A DNA stretch of 64,000 nucleotides from Phytoseiulus persimilis (GCA_037576195.1 CM075102.1:28764745-28828744), one strand, 5' to 3'; counted from the stretch's first letter, positions 11,269 to 21,715 are shown. Notes: generated by a model from the sequence alone, not told the origin. A program made the numbers and translations.

Positions 11269-14198
11269 TCACAGATGTATTTGAACGCATTCGAGGGACA
11301 GGCACCCAACGAAGCGGCATACTTCGTCAAGAGGCTCCGATGTCATTCCTGAAGGCCGGCTGCCGGAGCCAGCCGATATGAATGACATCTTGTGACTCTC
11401 TTCGACTGTTTGGGGTCCCGTTTCAGCTTCCTCCTGTGTAAGAAGTTGTTGTGTCAGAATTTCATCACTGAACACGCGCTTCCGACGCTCTTCAATGCCA
11501 TTGGGCGAGGCTTCGACCTCTATGCTCCCTCAAGAAGTTTGAGGAGCTCGTGAAATTTCCTGGACGGACGTTAAACTTACGTAATCAGCCCCGAGATGGA
11601 AAGCCAACCTGTCCCGGGTTCCTTTTGACAGCCACCAGCAGATCGAATCCATAGGCCTTGCCGCCAGCTTCGGGTTCATTTTCCGTGGGTTGTTGCACCC
11701 GGTCAAGAATCCCGAAGGGATGGCGACCAGGAATACGATCGCAACGGAAATGGCTGAGTACCAGATATAGGATATCTGGTAGATAGAGAAGGTCTCCGGT
11801 TCCACCCACTCTTGCGGAGTCGGTGGAACGAAGCTCTGCATTCCCATCACAGCCATGTACGTGCGCTCGCATCCCCCGACCGACACTGGTAGCTGCGGGT
11901 GGACAGGGACGGGAATGATCACGGATCTCAGGTTGATCCACAACGAGATCGCAAGTGAAACGAGGAAGCTGAGTCGCGCACCTGGGGAGAGAATTCCTGG
12001 TTGAATTTACCTCCCTACTCCGTTTCGTTCGAGGAACGCGTGTTCAAGAAGTTCGAATGACGTGAACAAACCTTTCGCGTTGACGAACGGGAGCAGGACG
12101 CCGACGGACAAGACTCCGAGGAAGGGTCCCCCAATTCCCGCGATCACGGCGTTCGTCGCCTGGAGCACGTTGCCCATGTACTCGGCGGCGAGCACGAGTA
12201 CCATCGAGAGAAGGCCGCAGACAACCCCTGGAGAGAGAGTGACTGACTTTTGAGAAAACCGTAGTGAACTCTCATTGTAACCATTTCGATGCTGTATTGA
12301 ATGGCGAGAGCGAGTTTATGGTGATCGCAGAATCAACTCACCGAGAGCCGTGATGATGCGCGCTCCAGTGCTGTTCGGGATGTCGGGCCAGACGGGGGAG
12401 ATCACGTCCACGAAAATCACGTTCGCCAGCGAGTTGACAGCCGAAGAGATCGAGCTGGAAATCGACGGAACTTTATTCCTCTGTTGGATGATGCTTATCG
12501 AGGAATACTGGATGCGAGAGGATCACGAGTAGGGCTCGCGAAAATCCGCGAGTCCGACGAGTCCAAGGAATAGGGACTCACCGGACTCGCGAGTCCGAGG
12601 CCAAGTCTGCGACCCCTATTCACGAGCTTACCTCAGAGAGGCCGCGAAAATGCCGGATGCGAAGATGCCCGGGAGCGCTCTGTGTTTCCCCAAGACAACC
12701 ATAACGAAATACGGCAAGAGTTCGTCGTAACTCTGGATTTGTTCGGTTATCACGGGGTCACAGTCGCTGAAGTATGCGAAGGTCATCAGGCCCGAGATAC
12801 ACGACAGGGCGAAAATGATTGCGAGGTACGGAAGGTTCCCCCAAACAACCCTGGAACGACGAGGCAGTCGAGTTTTCATGCTTCCGAATCGAATGGTCTC
12901 TGCTCAATGCCTGTTTTGAGGATATCGTTTTCGAGACTCACAGTTTCGCACGTGTTTCAGTTGAGACCGTGAAGTATCTCAGGACCATCATCTGGTTCGT
13001 TGCGTACGAGGCAAGATTCGTGAAGAATCCTCCGATGACCAAGCCCCAAACCGAGTGGCGGACCGTCGGGTCAAAGCTGGAGCTAGGAAAATCCAAGTCA
13101 GTACATCGAAGTCATCAAAACCTGTATCGATTGAGCGTACTCAATCCCGAGAGAACATTCTGGGCTACTCACTCATCGAAGCGGATTCTTCCACCTGTCC
13201 TCGCGACCTCCCACGCGTGGGCGAAGCCTCCGACTTCGCTGAACCCGAAGGCGACAACGATGACCATCGCGCCTATCATCCAGATGGCCTGGAACGAGTC
13301 CGTGTAGACCACGGCCTTAATTCCTCCAACCGATGTGTAGATCGTGCACACGGTTCCGATCGTGAACACTGCCGTCCAAAGGCCCATTCCAGTGACTGAA
13401 AGAATGGTGCGACAACTTAGAACTAGGACAATATTGAGATTAGCAGGTTCGCATATTCGAATACTGGGAACGCTTTCACGGCGAGATACTCACCGCTGGA
13501 AAGCGCAACGGCCGGAGCAAACAGTTGGATGGCAATGTAGATCATCATTTGGAGGAAATAGAAGAAGACCGTGATTCGACGGATCGTCCGATCGAAGCGG
13601 AGCTCCAGGTACTGTAGAAGAATCAATACTCAAACCCTATTCCCTCTCCACCTCACTGTCGATGAGACCGAAGAGAAATTTCTGATCATCCGATAGTTTC
13701 TTTGTTGACCTACGAACCTCGAAAACCGTGAGCGCCCCACTGTTGTAGAATACCGGGACAAACAGGTGGGCGGTCACCGGTATGACGAAGACATACGACA
13801 GCATCGTATAGAGATACATCGTACCGTGCTGGTGTATCTCCGCCGCGTTCCCTGCGAATCAGAGCACTCTCTACTTGAACAAAAAAAAGGGAACGGATTC
13901 ACCTTAGCACGATTTCCCGCGGGAAGTCCACAGCGTACTCACCGAGTACGTAGGAGGCGCAGATGAATGACGCCATCAATGAGGTGCTAACCAGCACCGG
14001 TGGTAACTGGCCATCCGCGGCCAGCAGCTGTCGAATGGTGGTTTGGGGTCCACCATTGAACGCCCCATAGAGCCCGATAGCTCCGGAGGTAACTATCATC
14101 GCTATGAAGACGAAGTAGTCCAGGTAGGTGAACCTGGCTACGAGCTCCTGGGCGTTCAGGATGGCGAACTCCATTCCTGGGTTGAACAGCTGGGCCAT
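11269..14198 (-). CDS. sodium/solute symporter, SLC5 family (monocarboxylate/multivitamin type)
   Basis: Plasma-membrane symporter that uses the sodium gradient to import an organic anion. Ten exons: 13943-14198, 13718-13851, 13494-13611, 13173-13395, 12942-13082, 12632-12850, 12342-12454, 12072-12227, 11581-11981, 11269-11517. All phases agree, giving 669 residues, slightly longer than many SLC5A6/8/12 members. It starts MAQLFNPGMEFAIL, then TM1 (YLDYFVFIAMIVTSG). Later family stretches include TSVGGIKAVVYTDSFQ, ASYATNQMMVLRYF, YFSDCDP, LLPYFVMVVLG and SSISSAVNSLANV, and the C-terminal tail is polar. Members of this subgroup carry biotin, pantothenate, lactate or iodide; the substrate here cannot be told. 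Decayed partial copies of the same gene flank it. A 91-bp MITE sits in intron 6. Confidence 0.93.
12530..12620. mobile_element. 91-bp palindromic MITE in SLC5 intron 6
   Basis: Ends TAGGGCTCGCG and (reverse complement) about TAGGGGTCGCAG; flanked by a 6-bp repeat CACGAG (12524-12529 and 12621-12626). It contains internal inverted pieces such as actcgcgagtccg. Both decayed copies A and B2 lack it at the matching place, so it looks like an insertion into the intact gene. Its right edge lies about 11 bp from the intron's 5' splice site, and the downstream flanking repeat overlaps the donor hexamer. Confidence 0.7.
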
Positions 14199-15306
14199 TT
14201 CGAGGATGTGTCTGTTTTTCGGAGATGGAATGCACGTGAACTGAAGTCTTCAGTCTGCTTCGAAGCGCTCTGAATCTTTGAGGATTCCTTCGAACGAAAG
14301 TCCTAACGGTGCTCTGTTCGTACTTCCTCTCAAAAACCCAACAGAAACTTAGACTCGAGTGAAGTCAATTGAACACTCTTCGTCAATCAGTGAGTAGAAC
14401 TCTGCGACTCGAAGGCATCAGGTCGTCTTTTTATATGCGCCGAAGGAGAGGAGGGTCCAAGCTCCTCGCATCCTCCGGACATGCGTCTGCGGTTTCTTTG
14501 AAACTTTGATGAAAAGATTGCCTGCAGAACTCTGTGATTCCGCCCGCCAGCGCTGTTTCGATTCGATCGTCGATGGGATTCGCGACTCGAGGAATCCAAT
14601 GAAATCATTCTCTAGAGTTTGCACGAACCGGAGTGCAGAACTAGAACGTCCTGCAGTTCATCCGAGGTTTCAAGCGAGAAACCGCGATTTGAACCCCGCA
14701 AGTCTGAAGAAATGAAGTTCAATGATCCCAAAGATTCCGAACATCTGAAAACAGGACGTCGATCAGACGGGTATGTGGGTCAGAACCGGACCTGCAACCG
14801 GACTTGGAAAGAGACTTCCAAAGTAACCGCCGCGAGTTACCCGCTCATTCCTCCCGATATGCATTTGTTGGTCCATCATTTTACTTGAAAACTTCTCTTC
14901 TGGTCCGACTATCACGGAGGTGAAGCGGTGAGACCTCGGAAAGTTCTCGAATCTGGGGTGAACTCGGAAGCGGAACTCCGCTCCCGGGAACGCGAGCTTG
15001 GGCCCGGAGTCTACATGCAGCGAGCGGACCCGGAAGCGCCGGAGAACTCGTCCAGCCTTGAGGACTCCTTCGCAGCAAAGTTCGTTCCTGGGGTACCATC
15101 TTGATCTCTCCCAGAGAGGAAAAGAGCACGAAAACGAGTCACGCTGATTGACCCCGAAGTTCGAGCTCCGTATTCATCAGGGAAGACTTCGGGACATCCA
15201 GAATCGAGAGATCGGCAGTGGCCGAACCGCGGAGAATCAGGACGGGGCGTCTTTCAATAAGTTCCAGGCCCAGAGTGACGGGGGTGGAAACTTCGAGAAA
15301 CAAACC
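14199..15306. other. upstream region of the SLC5 gene, no supported gene
   Basis: Contains the likely SLC5 promoter on its left side. A frame at 14881-15129 (-) is open, but I find no family resemblance or confident splice partners. Confidence 0.4.
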
Positions 15307-15724
15307 TTACTCCGAGCTCTCGCCACTGACACTGACATGACTGCTCTGAGGGCCGGAAGGAACGCAGACGAGAGCAGATGAGAAGGATTCCGGGTCGAGA
15401 TTCCTCAGGACGTTCGGACCCAAGAGGGCCTGAGAAATCTTCTCGAGGTCCTCGTGGTCGGACGCTCGACACGCCTGGCTCCAAACGCCCATTCGAAAAA
15501 AAGCGGGACCCGTCGCGAGGAATCTGACGAAGTTATTCGGTAATGTCGACGAAGCGCTCGACAACTCACGAAACGTGGCCCAACGACACAGGGTCCGAAA
15601 GTTTTGACGTCACCCGTGGATCTGAGCTTCTTGTTCGAACACCGTCCGGTACTTCGAGAGGACCAGAACGGAGAGGCAAACCTTCCGAGCATCTGAATGC
15701 AGCCGCCAGAGAAGCCAGGGACAT
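15307..15724 (-). CDS. hypothetical two-exon protein, 123 residues
   Basis: Exons 15570-15724 and 15307-15523, joined across a 46-nt GT-AG intron. The start is MSLASLAAAFRCSEGLP and the end is a TAA after VSGESSE. The central part (RASDHEDLEKISQALLGPN) has a natural protein-like composition. No family was recognised. The start codon is the first ATG in the open frame; an upstream exon is possible. Lies 1.1 kb upstream of the SLC5 gene on the same strand. Confidence 0.35.
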
Positions 15725-16515
15725 AGATGCATTGTTGGACGGAATCATTATCATGATTCTCATTGTGATTATGACCCCAAAGTAAAACCCCAAAAACAGT
15801 ATTTTAGGGATGGTTGAAATTTGGTTGGGGGTTCTCGGGAACGCTGAGCACGATGCAGATGATAGTCCAACTCGGTCTATTCATAATGACGCGTTCGTTG
15901 AGTATGCCAGATTAATGACCGTGATCTCAGCGTCGTCATCCGACTTTCTGAGAAACCAAGATTCAGGGGCGTTTCAAACTTGGTCGGGGGTTTATGGGAT
16001 TGGTGATGACGATGCTGGTCTTGGTTCTCCGCGATCCATCCGTCCTGATACGGAGATCGTTGATCACACATGATGATTCAAGGAGTGATGAAGAACTACG
16101 ATCACGTGGACTGTAGCCATATACGAAGTCACTCATTCGCTCTTGCCTGCCTCGCAAATGCTGCTCCACTCCCGAGCAGCATGGGAAATCAGCGAAGAAC
16201 GCAATCAAAGAATGATTACCAGGCGCGTCGTGTTGGAACGGGCCTGCGAAGACGCGGGTACAACCCGACACACACGTCTGTCAGAGCCGTTGGAGTCTCT
16301 CGAACATGCTTACATGGAGCGTAACACGTCGGCTCTGGGTTCTGGCAAACGAGCTCAGATGAGAAGGAAGCCGTCGACGCACTTGTTTCAAGGGTGCTCC
16401 GCATGCTCCCCTCTAGTAGTCAGGCTCCTCTATACTGTCATGAAGTTGAAAGAACCATACAAATCCAGTCATTCACCCGGTCAAGGACGACTACTAAAAC
16501 TTCAACGTAGAGCCC
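15725..16515. repeat. spacer with a degenerate two-copy repeat
   Basis: Two related stretches, near 15820-15880 (ttggttgggggttctcggga) and 15975-16035 (ttggtcgggggtttatggga), suggest an old local duplication of about 155 bp. A tgattatga-rich patch lies at 15745-15780. No gene was identified. Confidence 0.35.
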
Positions 16516-16809
16516 ATGGAGGTGTCAGCAGCATCATCGGCGTCAGCAACAGGGCCCTCCTTAATCACGCCGTCAGACCCCTCAGACAACCTCATGTGGC
16601 TGTATCTTCACAACCCGGACACCGAGCTCACCATGCTGCTCCGTTGCGAGTCCATCTCAGCCCTCTTCAGTGAATTTTACGGGGCACCGCCGTTTAGCGC
16701 GGAGGTTGGGAGATTATTTTCCTACGCAGCCATGATGACCGCGCCAGAATTGAACTGGGTTAGCGATGCGAATTTCGAACAACGAGTACTGCTCCGCAAT
16801 GCCGATTGA
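16516..16809 (+). pseudogene. hAT transposase C-terminal dimerisation domain remnant
   Basis: The 97-codon open frame ends with a hAT C-terminal dimerisation motif: APPFSAEVGRLFSYAAMM followed by the Leu-Arg block (SDANFEQRVLLRN). The family consensus is P-S-S-x-x-x-E-R-x-F-S, then LSDENFE and a hydrophobic LLLR stretch. Most of the transposase (BED zinc finger, catalytic Asp/Asp/Glu region) is absent. The next 110 bp, in another frame, also stay open to about 16939. It could be the decayed end of a hAT element or, less likely, a co-opted fragment. Confidence 0.65.
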
Positions 16810-16924
16810 GGATAACGAGTTTCTCATCAGGATGGCTGGATCAAGAGAAACTAACACCTGCATCGTGCTCAGCGACCCCGAAAACCAAGCCTACGTTTCA
16901 ACCATCCTCGAAATCCTTTATCTC

Positions 16925-17045
16925 AAAGGGATTCCATGATTAGTGAGAATATGATTACGGCATAATCACAGGAGTCTATGATTATGATTATGATCACAAC
17001 AGTGATCATGAATTTGTCGATTCTGTGATTCAATCATAATTGTGG
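16925..17045. repeat. atgattat-rich palindromic patch
   Basis: Repeated tgattatg words and a small perfect hairpin (ATGATCAC 16990-16997, loop AACA, GTGATCAT 17002-17009). It lies just past the hAT transposase remnant, a position where hAT elements carry subterminal repeats; that link is inference. Confidence 0.4.
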
Positions 17046-17689
17046 TTTTGCCAAACACTGTTTCGATGATCGAAATGAGTATTCGGTGCAGAGAAACCTA
17101 CAATACACACGCCGATTCCCGGATCGGGCTTAGGTGAAACTTCTGGATACGATGAGCGGGGATACCTCCGACATTCTGTAGAGATGCTGCTTGGTCCGCG
17201 CCATCGTGGAGCGAGAACCAACCCGCGTGAGGACTTCGGGAGCGCGACCGGGAGAGAATCCAACGGTACGGACCAGGTGGGTTAGAGCCTTCGCACACGC
17301 TCTAATGAAGGGCAAAAGCTCCTAGAACAGAACGGTCTCCTTCACCGAAGGCAAGGCCCTCCGCAGATGATGGACTTCCCATCCGATATGCGCCCCTTTC
17401 TCCAGGGCCAGTGGCGATCCTTGATCATTGACCCGACTCTCGGCAGACACCGAAGAAAGCAGGTAATGAGAAAATTAAGATACTTGCAGACGATTGGAGA
17501 ACTCTGCTTCAAGTCCTGCGTGTCGGAAGCTCACCGTAGTCGCGAAATGTAAGTTTTCGGAAAAAGTCAGAGAAACCTTCAACTGATCTGGTAACGAACA
17601 ATCGACTTCCGCGCTGCCCTCCCACAACCGGAGAACGGTCCGGAACGCCGGGAAAGTGATTTTACACTCCTTGGGGTTTGCTTGGGCTC
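17046..17689. other. spacer, no supported gene
   Basis: Overlapping minus-strand frames at 17030-17315 are open, but none carries a recognisable domain. Nothing else is seen. Confidence 0.35.
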
Positions 17690-18720
17690 CTTGGAGCTCC
17701 GCGAAGTGGAAAAGTCGAACGATGGGTAAACCTGGAGTGTCAATTCCAGGAGCTCAACGGAGTCTCGTCGAAATCAGAGATCAAAATCGACAGACCTGAA
17801 GTGATAGTTGAGCACGCGGCGGATTGGAATCATCTTTACCTCTGAATGGCTCATCGTCGAACGGTTTGAACGGAAGGTTGGATCAGACCGTCTCTGATAG
17901 GATGATGCTGCTAAGTGCAAACGCTAAACGAGCAGCCACTACACTAACGCTGTCTTCATGAGAACGTGCACGTCGGGGAAGCAGCGTTACGAACTGCTAT
18001 CCAGCATCTGCTTCCTCAGTCAACCTGCTAGATGCTCAGTCGACGCTACGAAATCCAGTCTCAGCGTTCCCTGCCTTTCCACCCCGTTCTTCTCTAATGT
18101 GCTGTCTTTGATTCGTTAGATGAGAGAGTTCGCGAATTTCCTCGAAAATCGGATGAAGAATGGAAGGTTCGGTGCAATCGCAGCTCTGTCCGTTGTCTGC
18201 GTCGGCGACAGCATCAAGGTCACCGCGGAAACTTAAATGTGTTCCGAAACTGTATGCTAATTTCGGAGCAGGAGAAGAACTTACTCCTCACTTGAGCAAC
18301 CTTCTGAGCTTGGAATCGAGGCGAAAATGCAGATATCTCAACACCCGCGTTTGAGGCACTAATATGAGGAACGAGAAAATCATGCCCTGGATGCCCGATT
18401 TTTAAGCAGGTCGATCGATAATTAGGGTTCGGGAACAGTTCGGCTGATGGAGCGTTCGCAGTGATTTCTCATTCATTGGAGTGAAGAAAACAAGGTGCCT
18501 CACATGAGGGACCCTCCGCCTCGCTCCCTGGAGTCACGAAGAGGCTCCACTCACAATGTCTTCGATTGTTCGACGACGATACTGAGCTTGCTTAGATGGC
18601 CGGTTGGTCGGTGCACACGGTTCGGTTCGTGAACACTGCCGTCCAAAGGCCCACTGAAAGAATCGTGCGAAATCTGAGAACTAGGACAATATTGAGAAGG
18701 GCAGGTTAGCATATTCAGAG
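17690..18720. repeat. segmental duplication, unit 1
   Basis: About 1 kb closely matching 20735-21715 in the same orientation: for example gagcacgcggcggatt, cagcatctgcttcctcagtc, ctgatggagcgttcgcag and gaagaggct.cactcacaat. Both units end with the SLC5 intron-3/exon-4 fragment, immediately followed by the same TIR element. The content of the unit before the SLC5 piece is unidentified and shows no intact gene. Confidence 0.85.
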
Positions 18721-19303
18721 ACACCGAGCCCCCGTTTAACGCGAGGTTTACATGCCATGGAAAAGAGCGCCAAGCGAAACCGCGTCTAGCGGGACCGCTC
18801 CAACATGGTTGGTATAGGGATACGGTAATCACATCGAGATAACGTGGAGAAATATGCATTTATTAGGTATGAAAATCTCATCTTAGTCTACTGGAATCAC
18901 AGTTAGGAATATCTATTCGCACATGTGTAGTTTTAGCTTGAGTGGCCGATGAATCTTCTTGAGGGCTCCGTGGAAGTGAATCTGTCGGGTCCGGCTCACT
19001 TCCATTCCATGCAGCCTAGGGATCGCTCTCCTGCAATCGATCCATGACATGTCTGAACGTTTTGCGAACGCGCTGTGCCCCCCACCCCCTCCTCCAGAGC
19101 GTCCGTCAGCGTAATGCTCACTCGCAAGTTGACTGGACAGTGAACAGCCTTAGAGCGGAACCGCGTTAAACGAGGGTTTGGTGTACTAAACACGTTTTCA
19201 CGGCGAGATTCTCAACGCTGGAAAGCGAGACGACCGGTGTAGAATGCTGGGACAAACAGCTGGGCGGTCTCCGGTACGACGAAGAGAAACGACAGCATCG
19301 TAT
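18611..19303 (-). pseudogene. decayed SLC5 copy B1 (parts of exons 4, 3, 2)
   Basis: 18611-18720 matches the intact gene at about 13347-13457 (gtgaacactgccgtccaaag). 19184-19303 matches 13462 to 13808 with an internal deletion (cacggcgaga..ctcaacgctgg, then gacgacagcatcg-like text). The TIR element 18722-19183 interrupts it exactly where the intact intron 3 reads gaatactggg. It is non-functional: only fragments of three exons remain. Confidence 0.8.
18722..19183. mobile_element. 462-bp TIR element, TA target (pogo/Tigger-like MITE)
   Basis: Left end CACCGAGCCCCCGTTTAACG; right end, reversed, CACCAAACCCTCGTTTAACG. The right side keeps the TA of the target (19184-19185). On the left the TA has decayed to GA. 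The intact SLC5 intron 3 has one TA at 13462-13463 in the same flanking sequence, which gives a direct pre-insertion reference. TA duplication and a C-A-rich end with CGTTTAACG suggest the Tc1/mariner superfamily, pogo/Tigger side (inference). No transposase remains. Confidence 0.85.
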
Positions 19304-19597
19304 TGAGATTTGTCTACTTTCATCGACATCCCTAGATTCCTCTGATGGTTCTTTCCATTTATGTGATCGAGGAAGAGGATTGAATTTTTGACAATGCAAT
19401 CACAAACATCACAGTAGTAACTACCCGATTGCGACTGCTCGGCCGTTCTCGAGATGGGAATAGTTTTCCCCAAGCGAGAGCCGGGATCCGCTTCGTACTG
19501 CCGCGGTTCAAGAAGTTCTTGTTGGGGTTTCTGTTCGCGGGAGCAAGATGGCCCGAGGCTTGGTTCGCGCCAATCTTCGTCAGATAAGGAACGAATC
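19304..19597 (-). pseudogene. ZMAT2: ZMAT2-like zinc finger fragment inserted in SLC5 debris
   Basis: Reading minus, the frame gives YYCDVCDCIVKNSILFLDHI and GKNHQRNLGMSMKVDKS, a close match to the U1-type C2H2 zinc finger of the splicing factor ZMAT2/Snu23 (C-x-x-C...H-x5-H spacing, and the family's NGK-x-HQRNLGMSM run). RLGKTIPISRT upstream matches the segment before the finger. Roughly 95 codons are present, with no N-terminus or C-terminal helix region. The fragment lies between two SLC5-derived pieces, and its frame fuses into them on both sides, producing a chimeric open frame 19198-19725. Probably a retrocopied or transduced fragment. Confidence 0.8.
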
Positions 19598-20690
19598 ACG
19601 GGAGAAGGCCACAGACAGCCCCTAGAGAGTGACTGACCTTTGAGAAAACCGTACTGAACTCCAATCGTATTGATTTTGATATCTATTGGATGGCGAGAGC
19701 GAGTCCATGGCGTCCGCAGAATCAATCACGGAGAGCCGTGATCATGCGCTCCAGTGCTGTTCGGGATGTCGGGCCAGACGGGGGAGAACACGTCCACGAA
19801 AATTACGTTCGCCAGCGAGTTGACAGCCGAAGAGAATGAGCTGGAAATCGAGGGAACTTCATTCCTCTGTAGGATTATCGTCATTCCTTGAAGCGAAACA
19901 CGAGCAAAACCAGTTGTGAAAGGATCACGAGCTCACCCGAGGGAGGCCACGAAAATGCCGGATGCGAAGATGCCCGGGAGCGCGCTTTGTTTTAATAGAT
20001 CGAGCTAGGAAGGCACTTCAGCACAAGATTAGGCCAGACGAAGTTAAGCTTTCATTACCGGAATCAGGTCCCTTTTATATGAATCTTGAAAACGATGTCC
20101 AGATGGTCATGCGCAGATCCGGACTTCTAACATGTTTCCCCAAGACAACCATGACGAAATACGGCAAGAGTGCGTCGTAATTCTGGATTTGTTCGGTTAT
20201 CACGCGGTAACAGTCGCTTAAGTACGCGAACGTCATCAGGCCTGAGATACACGACAGGGCGAAAATGATTGCGAGGTACGGAAGGTTCCCCCAAACAACG
20301 GTGGAAGACGAGGCATTCGATTTTTCATGCTGCCGAATCTATGAAACGCGATTATGAGGTCTTTGCTCAATGCCTGTTCTTTGAGATATGGTTTTTGAGA
20401 CTCACAGTTTCGCCCGTGTTCCAGTTCAGACCGTGAAGTTTCTGAGGACCATCATCTGGTCCGTCGCGTACGAGGCAAGATTCGTGATGAATCCTCCGAT
20501 GACCGGGCCCCAAACCGAGTGGCGGACCGTCGGGTCAGAGCTGGAGCTAGAAAAATCCAAGTCAGTACATCGAAGTCATCAAAACCTGTATCGATTGAGC
20601 GTACTTAATCCCGAGAGAACATTCTGGTCTACTCCCTCATCGAAGCGGATTCTTCCGCCTTCCTTCGCGACCTCCCGAGGCTCCGACGGA
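19598..20690 (-). pseudogene. decayed SLC5 copy B2 (exon 8 edge to exon 4)
   Basis: Parallels 12208-13200 of the intact gene: intron 7, exon 7, intron 6, exon 6, exon 5 and the start of exon 4. The intron-6 MITE is absent. Exon 6 is interrupted by about 145 bp of foreign sequence (19990-20134). Other small changes break the frame. It sits downstream of copy B1 in an order that does not match the gene, so the two pieces are not one simple duplicate. Confidence 0.85.
19990..20134 (+). other. coding-like foreign insert within SLC5 pseudo-exon 6
   Basis: At the junction the parental text gctctgtgtttcccc is split into gctttg and tttcccc. The inserted segment is open on the plus strand and reads as natural protein (DEVKLSLPESGPFYMNLEND, then VQMVMRRSGLLT). 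No family was recognised. Like the ZMAT2 piece, it looks like a fragment of another gene captured in the decayed copy. Confidence 0.5.
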
Positions 20691-20734
20691 CAGAGCTCTC
20701 CAGACGCGAACTCGATGAGGAAGTCGCTTTCCCG

Positions 20735-21715
20735 AACGATGGGTAAGTCAGGAGGGCCAATTCCAGGGGCTCAACGGAGTCTCGTCGAAATCAGAGGTCA
20801 AAATCGACAGACTTGAAGTGATACTTGAGCACGCGGCGGATTGAAACCATCTTTACCTCTGAATGGCTCATCGTCGAACAGTTTGAACGAAAGGTTGGAC
20901 CAGACCATGTCTGTTGGGATGATGCTGCTAAGTGCGAGCGCCAAACGAGCAGCCACGAGCAGATGCTGGATAGCAGCGTTACGAACTGCTATCCAGCATC
21001 TGCTTCCTCAGTCAACCTGCTAGATGCTCAGTCGATGCTACGAAATCCAGTCTCAGCGTTCCCTGCCTTTCCATCCCGTTCTTCTCTAATGTGCTGTCTT
21101 TGGTTCTCGAGATGAGAGAGTTTGCGCCATAGGCAAACATTCCTAGGATTTCCTCGAAAATCGGATGAAGAATGGGAGGTTCGGTGTATTCGGAGCTCTA
21201 TCCGTTGTCCGCGTCGGCGACAGCATTTAGGTCACCACGGAAACTTTGATGTGTTCCGATACTTTATGCTACTTTTGGAGCAGGAGAAGAACTTTCCCCT
21301 CATTCGAGCAACTTTCTGTGCTTGGAATCAAGGCGGAAATCTAGATATCTCAACACCCGCGTCTGAGGCACTAATATGAGGGACGAGAAAATCATGCCCT
21401 GGACGCCCGATTTTTAAGCGGGTCGATTGATAATTAGGGCTCGGGGAGAGTTCGGCTGATGGAGCGTTCGCAGTGATTTCTCATTCATTGGAGTGGAGAA
21501 AACAAGGCTCCTCACGTGAGGGACTCTTGGCGTCGCTCCCTGGAGTCACGAAGAGGCTTCACTCACAATGTCCTCGATTGTTGGACGACAATACTGAACT
21601 TTCTGAGATGGTGTCGTCAGGGTTCGGAGGGCAACTACGGCCGGTTGGTCGGTGTTTACGGTTCCGATCGTGAACACTGCCAATATTGAGATAAGCAGGT
21701 TCGCATATTCGAATA
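20735..21715. repeat. segmental duplication, unit 2
   Basis: Partner of 17690-18720 (see there). Differences include a 19-bp-arm palindrome at 20958-21004, a roughly 40-bp extra segment near 21610-21650, and a deletion that joins gtgaacactgcc directly to aatattgag within the SLC5 piece. Ends in gcatattcgaaTA, followed by the TIR element. Confidence 0.85.
20958..21004. repeat. perfect 19-bp inverted repeat, 9-nt loop
   Basis: AGCAGATGCTGGATAGCAG (20958-20976), loop CGTTACGAA, then its exact reverse complement (20986-21004). Unit 1 of the segmental duplication has the right arm and loop (17985-18010 region) but a different left arm, so the left arm in unit 2 is a secondary, templated copy. Confidence 0.85.

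Noticed and set aside
11581-11943. Other-frame minus ORF over SLC5 exon 9
   Set aside because: Shadow of the true frame, which carries the membrane segments.
12682-13399. Plus-strand ORFs of 96-162 codons
   Set aside because: Antisense shadows of SLC5 exons 4-6; the same shadows recur in the decayed copies.
15797-17060. Pairing cagtatttt (15797) with caaacactg (17060) as ends of one hAT element around the transposase remnant
   Set aside because: Terminal repeats do not match well and flanking 8-bp words differ.
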